A DNA stretch of 18,109 nt from an uncultured Collinsella sp. (lineage in GTDB: Bacteria > Actinomycetota > Coriobacteriia > Coriobacteriales > Coriobacteriaceae), in assembly GCA_934630735.1 (NCBI GenBank), contig CAKTWK010000042.1, forward strand, positions 1 to 18,109. Direction: 5' to 3'. Below are positions 13,646 through 18,109 of this stretch, one piece after another. The stretch's first letter is position 1. Each line of letters starts with the position of its first letter. Made by a program: the position numbers and the translations under genes. The notes under the pieces are model-generated. The model was not told the DNA's origin, did no database searches, and was given only the letters and a program-made list of their open reading frames with translations.

Positions 13646-14659
13646 ATGCCGGACAACGGATCAATTCAAAAAAGAGACGCGTATGAGATGGCTCATGGGC
13701 GTCCTGTCCAGATAACCGAGCATACGACGGTAACCGAGCTGCAGCCCAGCCTGTCCGATGTCGTGTGCGCAAACAAAAAGCTCCAGATTGGCTTTATCGT
13801 TGCGCTCGTGGTGCTGGCGCTGCTGTCGGGCTTTGTAGCTCGTCCGCATTTTGCCGATACCAAGACTTGGGACTCCACCATCGAGGTCATCGATCAAAAG
13901 AAAGGTAACGTACTGGCGCTCACGACCTCGTGCGTGGCGCTATCTGCGGGCATTACCGCGCTGCCGGGTGATACGGGAACGCCGGTTGCCGAGCAGCTCG
14001 CGCAGCTTTCAGGCAACTTGGGCATCGTGCTTGCCGTGCTCTATCTCGAGAAATATCTGCTGACTATTTTGTGGTCGGTTGGCCTAGGCATCTTAATCCC
14101 GTTTGCGTTGGTGCTCTTTGCGGTGTCGCTTGGCATTCATGGGCGCTGGAGCACGAGCGCCGTCCTGCGCCGCGTGGCGACGCGCGTGCTGGTGGTTGCC
14201 GTGATCGGCATGGCGCTTGTACCCGCGAGTGTGTGGGTATCGCAAAAGGTCGACGAAACGTATCGAGTGAGCATCGAAGCGGCGGAGCAAAAGGCGGCCG
14301 ACGCTGCGGGTACGGCAGATAGCGACAGCTCCAAGGCAAGCAAGAAAAAGACCGAGTCCACAGAGTCCAAGAACGTGCTTGAACAGCTTGCCGACGGTGC
14401 CTCGAGCCTGTTCACGTCGGTAACCAGTGGTGCCAAGCAAATGACCGACGAGATCGTGCAACAGGTGACCGACCTAATTGAAGGCGTCATCGTGATGATC
14501 GTGACCTCGTGCGTTATCCCGCTGCTGGTGCTTGTGGCGTTTCTGTGGCTGGGCCACACCCTGCTGGGGATTGATATCTCCGGCCCGGCGAACTATTTGA
14601 CGGGCCGCTTTCTGAGTGCTCCGTCCAAGCACGCCAAAAAGGGTGGGCAGTCTGAGTAG
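13646..14659 (+). CDS. Uncharacterised multipass membrane protein
   Basis: A 337-residue protein I cannot assign to a named family. GAGGAGG gives a strong ribosome site before ATG 13646. There is a hydrophilic N-terminus (1-46), a membrane segment at about 47-65, and a 20-residue polar loop. A conserved-looking hydrophobic block at 88-106 is followed by LPGDTGTPVAEQLAQLSGN, then hydrophobic segments at about 124-142, 143-163 and 177-197. A Lys/Ser/Glu-rich linker (about 200-250) precedes a last segment at 279-308. The hydrophobic pair around a G-D-T-G-T-P motif looks like a functional core. It has its own promoter and terminator between lacF and lacA, and no link to sugar transport is evident. 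Confidence 0.85.
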   Translation: MPDNGSIQKRDAYEMAHGRPVQITEHTTVTELQPSLSDVVCANKKLQIGFIVALVVLALLSGFVARPHFADTKTWDSTIEVIDQKKGNVLALTTSCVALSAGITALPGDTGTPVAEQLAQLSGNLGIVLAVLYLEKYLLTILWSVGLGILIPFALVLFAVSLGIHGRWSTSAVLRRVATRVLVVAVIGMALVPASVWVSQKVDETYRVSIEAAEQKAADAAGTADSDSSKASKKKTESTESKNVLEQLADGASSLFTSVTSGAKQMTDEIVQQVTDLIEGVIVMIVTSCVIPLLVLVAFLWLGHTLLGIDISGPANYLTGRFLSAPSKHAKKGGQSE

Positions 14660-14695
14660 ATAAAAAGGCTGGATTTGCTGGGGCATACCGCCATA

Positions 14696-14733
14696 GGGCG
14701 GCCGAGATGCGTTCTCGGCCGCCCTTTCTATTT
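14696..14733 (+). terminator. Terminator of the membrane-protein gene
   Basis: GGGCGGCCGAG/CTCGGCCGCCC is a perfect 11-bp stem (14696-14706, 14714-14724) followed by TTTCTATTT. It lies 37 bp past the stop codon. Confidence 0.88.
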
Positions 14734-14798
14734 GTTGAATACGTGGCAGGCCGGGCCTTTCTCGAGCCCAAACGGTCGGCAATCATCCGTGAACGGTA

Positions 14799-14818
14799 TT
14801 TGTTCAAAAAAGAACAAA
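14799..14818. promoter_or_regulatory. Palindromic operator upstream of lacA (distal)
   Basis: TTTGTTC-N6-GAACAAA is a perfect 7-bp inverted repeat. Its TGTTC half-site is the same as in the phased boxes. It lies 56 bp centre to centre from the second palindrome. Confidence 0.6.
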
Positions 14819-14834
14819 GTTAAACAAATAATGG

Positions 14835-14863
14835 TTGCACCCGATGTTCGAATGTGTTCAAAT
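14835..14863 (+). promoter_or_regulatory. Possible lacA promoter
   Basis: TTGCAC (14835-14840), a 17-bp spacer, then TCAAAT (14858-14863, four of six matches to the -10 consensus). The -10 lies inside the palindrome at 14855-14874, which would explain repression. It would give a leader of about 100 nt. Confidence 0.4.
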
Positions 14864-14874
14864 AAACATGAACA
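14845..14874. promoter_or_regulatory. Phased TGTTC boxes and palindrome upstream of lacA (proximal)
   Basis: TGTTCG-AATG-TGTTCA (14845-14860) repeats the 10-bp-phased direct boxes found at the DeoR gene and lacF. Its second box also forms a perfect inverted repeat, TGTTCA-N8-TGAACA (14855-14874). Probably the main LacR operator of the lacAB operon. Confidence 0.6.
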
Positions 14875-14968
14875 GTGAAGAACCGCACATTCAGATGCCC
14901 GGACCTGAGCGCGATTCAACACTTCCAAACAGAAACTACGCACCTGCGTATCTCTCAAGGAGGATGTC

Positions 14969-15397
14969 ATGAGGGTTGTAATCGCTTCCGATGCCGACGG
15001 TATGTCGATGAAGGAGTCCATCAAGGAGATGCTCATCGCCGACGGTCACGAGGTCGTCGACTATTCCGAGACCCCTGCCGCGGACTTTGTCGATTCCGCG
15101 ACCGCCGTTGCCAAGGATCTGCTGGAGCACAAGGATTCCCAGGGCTTCGCATTCGATAAGTACGGCGTCGGCTCCTATATGGCCGCCGTCAAGATCAAGG
15201 GCATGGTCGTCGCCAACATTTCCGACGAGCGTTCCGCCTACATGACCCGTGAGCACAACGGCTCGCGCATGGTCACCATGGGCCCGGGCGTTGTGGGCAC
15301 CGAGGTCGCCAAGAAGATCGCCCGCGAGTTCCTGCGCGCCCAGTACGCCGGCGGCCGTCACCAGATCCGTGTCGACATGCTCAACAAGATGGCCTAA
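14969..15397 (+). CDS. lacA: Galactose-6-phosphate isomerase subunit LacA
   Basis: A 142-residue subunit of the heteromeric isomerase that converts D-galactose-6-phosphate to D-tagatose-6-phosphate. It has the RpiB/LacA fold, starting MRVVIASDADGMSMKESIKEML, and the usual family length. As in other LacA proteins, the CGTGIG loop of RpiB is replaced (FDKYGVGSYMAAVKIKG), so the Cys-bearing loop comes from LacB. The REHNGSRMVTMG segment with His96 is kept. AAGGAGG is ideally spaced before the ATG. First gene of a four-gene operon (lacA-lacB-lacX-lacC) behind the TGTTC operators. Confidence 0.94.
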   Translation: MRVVIASDADGMSMKESIKEMLIADGHEVVDYSETPAADFVDSATAVAKDLLEHKDSQGFAFDKYGVGSYMAAVKIKGMVVANISDERSAYMTREHNGSRMVTMGPGVVGTEVAKKIAREFLRAQYAGGRHQIRVDMLNKMA

Positions 15398-15460
15398 CGA
15401 GAGCCACCGAGAACTCGAACTTCTACCTCAACTTGTGAATTCAGACGAAAGGACGTTCTG

Positions 15461-15985
15461 ATGAAGAAGACCATCGCAATCGGTTGCGACCATATCGTTA
15501 CGGACGAGAAGATCTATCTGGCCGACCGCCTGGAGCAGGCTGGCTACAAGGTGCTCGACTGTGGCACCTACAGCCACACCCGTACGCACTATCCCATCTA
15601 CGGTAAGGCCGTGGGCGAGGCTGTTGCCAGCGGCAAGGCCGACTTTGGCGTGGCCCTGTGCGGCACCGGCATCGGCATCACCAACGCCGTCAACAAGGTT
15701 CCCGGCGCCCGTTGCGCCCTGGTTCGCGACATGACCTCTGCCCTGTATGCCCGTCGCGAGCTCAACGCCAACATCGTGGGCTTTGGCGGCAAGATTACCG
15801 GTGAGTTCCTGATGGCCGACATCATGCTTGCCTTCCTGGAGGAGCCCTACGAGAAGACCCCCGAGCACGATGCCCTGATCGCCAAGATCGACGCTTGCAA
15901 TAAGGCCGACGCCGAGGCTCAGGCTGACCCGCACTTCTTTGACGAGTTCCTCGAGAAGTGGGACCGCGGCGAATACCATGACTAG
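15461..15985 (+). CDS. lacB: Galactose-6-phosphate isomerase subunit LacB
   Basis: A 174-residue partner of LacA. It begins [17 protein letters not shown], with the Asp10-His11 pair of the RpiB family, and carries the active loop [16 protein letters not shown] (Cys67). The C-terminal extension, [31 protein letters not shown] and ending [12 protein letters not shown], is the feature separating LacB from LacA and RpiB. It starts 63 bp after lacA with AAAGGA before the ATG, consistent with co-transcription. Length is close to the usual 171 residues. Confidence 0.95.
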   Translation: MKKTIAIGCDHIVTDEKIYLADRLEQAGYKVLDCGTYSHTRTHYPIYGKAVGEAVASGKADFGVALCGTGIGITNAVNKVPGARCALVRDMTSALYARRELNANIVGFGGKITGEFLMADIMLAFLEEPYEKTPEHDALIAKIDACNKADAEAQADPHFFDEFLEKWDRGEYHD

Positions 15986-16017
15986 CGGGTATCCGGCGTA
16001 ATTTACTAGTCCGTTGA

Positions 16018-16058
16018 CGGCTCGCGTTTCTGTGAGGGGGCGCGGGCCGGTTTTCTAT
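16018..16058 (+). terminator. Partial terminator or attenuator between lacB and lacX
   Basis: CGGCTCGCG pairs with CGCGGGCCG (one G-U) around a 14-nt loop, followed by GTTTTCTAT. A second small stem, CAGCCC/GGGCTG, lies at about 16060-16083. It could reduce read-through so that lacAB is expressed above lacX-lacC. Confidence 0.5.
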
Positions 16059-16104
16059 CAGCCCTATTGACTTGGCGGGCTGTCGTAAGAAAGGGAAGGC
16101 TCCT

Positions 16105-16986
16105 ATGGAGTTTGTTCTTGATAACGGTTCTATTCGTGTGGCACTGAGCACGGCTGGTGGATCGTTCACTTCGATTAAAGCCAACGGCCGCGAGTACCTG
16201 TGGCAGGGTGACCCGGCGGTCTGGTCGGGCCAAGCTCCCATTTGCTTCCCGATCTGCGGCGGCCTTCGTGACGGTCACGCAATGACCGTGGGCGGCCGCG
16301 AGGTAAAGCTCGCCCGCCACGGCTTTGCTCGCAAGCAGGAGTGGAAGCTCGAGGAGCAGAGCGACAACATGGTTGCGCTGAGCCTGAGCTCTGCCGACCA
16401 TGCCGAGTTGCTCGAGCAGTACCCGTATCCGTTTAAGATCGTTGCTCGTTACACGATCGATTTGGAAAAGGTGGCCGTGTCGTACGAGGTGACCAATGAG
16501 GGCACCGAGGACATGCCGTTCTTTGTGGGCGGTCACCCCGGCTTTAAGTGCCCGCTCGACGAGGGCGAGTCCTATGACGATTATGAGCTTCGTTTTGAGC
16601 AGCGTGAGGCCACCGAGCTCTGTACTGCCGTTCCCTCGACGGGCCTGATTGATGTTGAGCATCGCAGCAAGAACCCCATGATCGGCCAGAACCTGCCGCT
16701 TACCCACGAACTCTTCGACTTCGCGGAGACCATCTTTGACGTGCTCGAGAGCCGCGTGGTTACGTTGACCAAGAAAACCGAGGACAAGGGCGTGCGCCTG
16801 ACGTTCCCCGATATGCCGTACCTGATTGTGTGGAGCAAGCCCGAGGGCGACTTTGTGGCTGTTGAACCGTGGGGTGGTCTGTCCACCTGCTCCGACGAGG
16901 ACGATATTCTGGAGCACAAGCGTGGCTGCCTGGTGGCCAAGCCGGGAGAGACCGTCACTCGCGGCTTTGAGATCGAGATCCTTTAA
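16105..16986 (+). CDS. lacX: Aldose 1-epimerase family protein, LacX-like
   Basis: A 293-residue protein of the GalM-like superfamily, in the LacX branch seen next to lactose genes in lactococci. Landmarks are ARHGFAR (His72), GGHPGF (His144, the usual catalytic-His motif of this branch) and VAVEPWGG (Glu254). It differs from galM at 140-1192, which has NHTYFNL, so the two are not duplicates. It probably interconverts anomers of a phosphorylated sugar such as galactose-6-phosphate, but the substrate of LacX proteins is not well established. ATG 16105 follows GGGAAGG; the open frame extends to 16072 without a better start. Confidence 0.88.
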   Translation: MEFVLDNGSIRVALSTAGGSFTSIKANGREYLWQGDPAVWSGQAPICFPICGGLRDGHAMTVGGREVKLARHGFARKQEWKLEEQSDNMVALSLSSADHAELLEQYPYPFKIVARYTIDLEKVAVSYEVTNEGTEDMPFFVGGHPGFKCPLDEGESYDDYELRFEQREATELCTAVPSTGLIDVEHRSKNPMIGQNLPLTHELFDFAETIFDVLESRVVTLTKKTEDKGVRLTFPDMPYLIVWSKPEGDFVAVEPWGGLSTCSDEDDILEHKRGCLVAKPGETVTRGFEIEIL

Positions 16987-17039
16987 CGAGTTATCGTATG
17001 TTTGGGGCGGGTTATGCCGCCCCGGAACAGGAGTTCAAC

Positions 17040-17975
17040 ATGATTCTGACCGTTACCATGAACCCGTCGATCGATACGCGCTATCAACTCGACAAGCTGA
17101 TCATCGACGACGTGAACCGCGTGACGCCCGAAAAGACCGCTGGCGGCAAGGGCCTCAACGTGAGCCGTGTGCTGCTGCAGTTGGGCGACGATGTGCTCGC
17201 GACCGGCCTGCTCGGCGGCCACATGGGTGCCTATATGGCCGAGCTTATGGATGCCGACGGCGTCAAGAACGACTTTGTGCCCATCGCCGGTGAGACGCGT
17301 ATTTGCCTGAATATTCTGCACGAGGGTAATCAGACCGAGCTGCTGGAGAGCGGCCCGCAGATCGCCCCGGCCGAGCTCGAGGCCTTTACGGCTAAGTTCG
17401 CCGAGCTTGCAGCGAAGGCGGACGTTGTGACGCTTTCAGGCTCACTGCCGCGTGGCGTCGATGCCGGTTACTATGCCGAGCTGGTGAAGATCGCCGAGGA
17501 GGCGGGCGCCAAGGTGCTGCTCGACACCTCGGGCGCATCGCTGGAGGCCGCGCTGGAGTCCGACGCTAAGCCCGAGCTCGTAAAGCCTAACCTGACCGAG
17601 ATTAACGGCCTGCTGGGTACGTCCTTTACGACCGATGATGTCGATGCCCTGCGCGAGGCGCTTGCCGCCGATGGCCGCTTTGCCGGTATCCCCTGGGTTG
17701 TCGTTTCGATGGGCGCTGCCGGTTCGGTGGGCTTCCATGAGGGTCGCGCGTTCCGCGCCAAGACGCCCGCGATTGCGGCTGTGAACGCGACGGGTTCCGG
17801 CGACTCGACCATCGCCGGCTTTGCGCATGCCATTGCTGCTGGTGCCGACGATGTCACGGTGCTCAAGACCGCCAATACCTGCGGCAAGCTCAACGCCATG
17901 GATCCCAAGACCGGCCACCTGGTCATGGACCGCTGGGACGAGATCTACAACAGCGTTGTCGTGACTGAACTGTAG
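17040..17975 (+). CDS. lacC: Tagatose-6-phosphate kinase, PfkB family
   Basis: A 311-residue kinase that phosphorylates tagatose-6-phosphate to tagatose-1,6-bisphosphate. PfkB landmarks: MILTVTMNPSIDTRYQ start, GGKGLNVSR (35-43), TLSGSLPRG (131-139), KPN-E (182-187), and the anion-hole/catalytic motif NATGSGDS with base Asp255. LacC and 1-phosphofructokinase (FruK) are close relatives; the position after lacA-lacB-lacX decides for LacC. ATG 17040 has AGGAG before it, while an in-frame ATG at 16998 has no such site. The partner aldolase lacD is not in the window and may follow or be elsewhere. Confidence 0.9.
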   Translation: MILTVTMNPSIDTRYQLDKLIIDDVNRVTPEKTAGGKGLNVSRVLLQLGDDVLATGLLGGHMGAYMAELMDADGVKNDFVPIAGETRICLNILHEGNQTELLESGPQIAPAELEAFTAKFAELAAKADVVTLSGSLPRGVDAGYYAELVKIAEEAGAKVLLDTSGASLEAALESDAKPELVKPNLTEINGLLGTSFTTDDVDALREALAADGRFAGIPWVVVSMGAAGSVGFHEGRAFRAKTPAIAAVNATGSGDSTIAGFAHAIAAGADDVTVLKTANTCGKLNAMDPKTGHLVMDRWDEIYNSVVVTEL

Positions 17976-17976
17976 G

Positions 17977-18049
17977 GTTACGCGGTTTTACCAAACCGCG
18001 TAACGGCTCGACGCTGCGCCTCAGGTTCCGCCGTTCTGCCGAACGGCGG
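17977..18049. repeat. Two perfect hairpins with a shared connector after lacC
   Basis: GTTACGCGGTTT/AAACCGCGTAAC (17977-17988, 17993-18004) has a TACC loop. CCGCCGTTC/GAACGGCGG (18028-18036, 18041-18049) has a TGCC loop. Each is followed within 3-7 bp by the nonamer CGACGCTGC (near 18009 and 18056). No T run follows either, so they are not classical terminators. They may form an intergenic repeat that continues past the window; CCGCC and GGCGG at the end suggest a third stem. Confidence 0.65.
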
Positions 18050-18109
18050 ACCGGTCGACGCTGCAAACCCGCCAGAGCGGCAATCTGCCTTTCAACTTCG
18101 GCGGCATGA

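Noticed and set aside
1..18109. tRNA, rRNA, IS transposase or prophage genes
   Set aside because: I looked for these along both strands and saw no tRNA cloverleaf pattern, rRNA-like block or transposase/integrase motif.

Overview
The window looks like chromosome of a moderately high-GC Actinomycetota of the Coriobacteriia, most likely Collinsella or a close relative. That placement is an inference from base composition, codon use, the tagatose-6-phosphate lactose genes and the many GC-rich intergenic hairpins; no rRNA or other marker gene is present. Nearly every gene belongs to one catabolic island: uptake of lactose or related beta-galactosides by the phosphotransferase system (PTS), hydrolysis of the 6-phospho-disaccharide, and entry of galactose-6-phosphate into the tagatose-6-phosphate pathway.

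Layout. 1-68 is the tail of an unidentified plus-strand gene. Then come galactose mutarotase galM (-, 140-1192) and a divergent DeoR/LacR-type regulator (+, 1399-2163), followed by a lower-GC YefM/ParE-like toxin-antitoxin pair (-, 2261-2822). Two similar units follow head to tail. Each consists of an array of 57-bp palindromic repeats, a terminator, a lacG-type 6-phospho-beta-galactosidase (-), a lacE-type EIICB permease (-) and a divergent LacI-family regulator (+). Unit 1 spans about 2889-7682 and unit 2 about 7700-12676. The only EIIA gene (lacF, +, 12891-13229) follows as its own transcription unit. After it come a structured non-coding stretch with a 22-bp inverted repeat, an unidentified multipass membrane protein (+, 13646-14659), and an operon lacA-lacB-lacX-lacC (+, 14969-17975). 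The lacD aldolase that completes the pathway is not in the window. The right end holds a run of perfect hairpins.

How the parts fit. Either EIICB, charged through the shared EIIA, imports and phosphorylates a galactoside. The matching LacG releases galactose-6-phosphate, LacAB isomerises it to tagatose-6-phosphate, and LacC phosphorylates that to the 1,6-bisphosphate. GalM and LacX probably interconvert sugar anomers. Regulation looks two-tiered. Pairs of TGTTC-like boxes exactly 10 bp apart lie upstream of the deoR gene, lacF and lacA, so the DeoR protein probably controls itself and the shared enzymes. Each permease/hydrolase pair instead has a divergent LacI regulator and a distinct set of AATG...CATT operators in its own intergenic region.

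Most worth a second look: the tandem duplication with divergent specificity, the 79-80-bp-period palindrome arrays tied to the lacG 3' ends, the phased operators, matched stem-loops at both lacE-lacG junctions, and the inverted-repeat element at 13395-13532.
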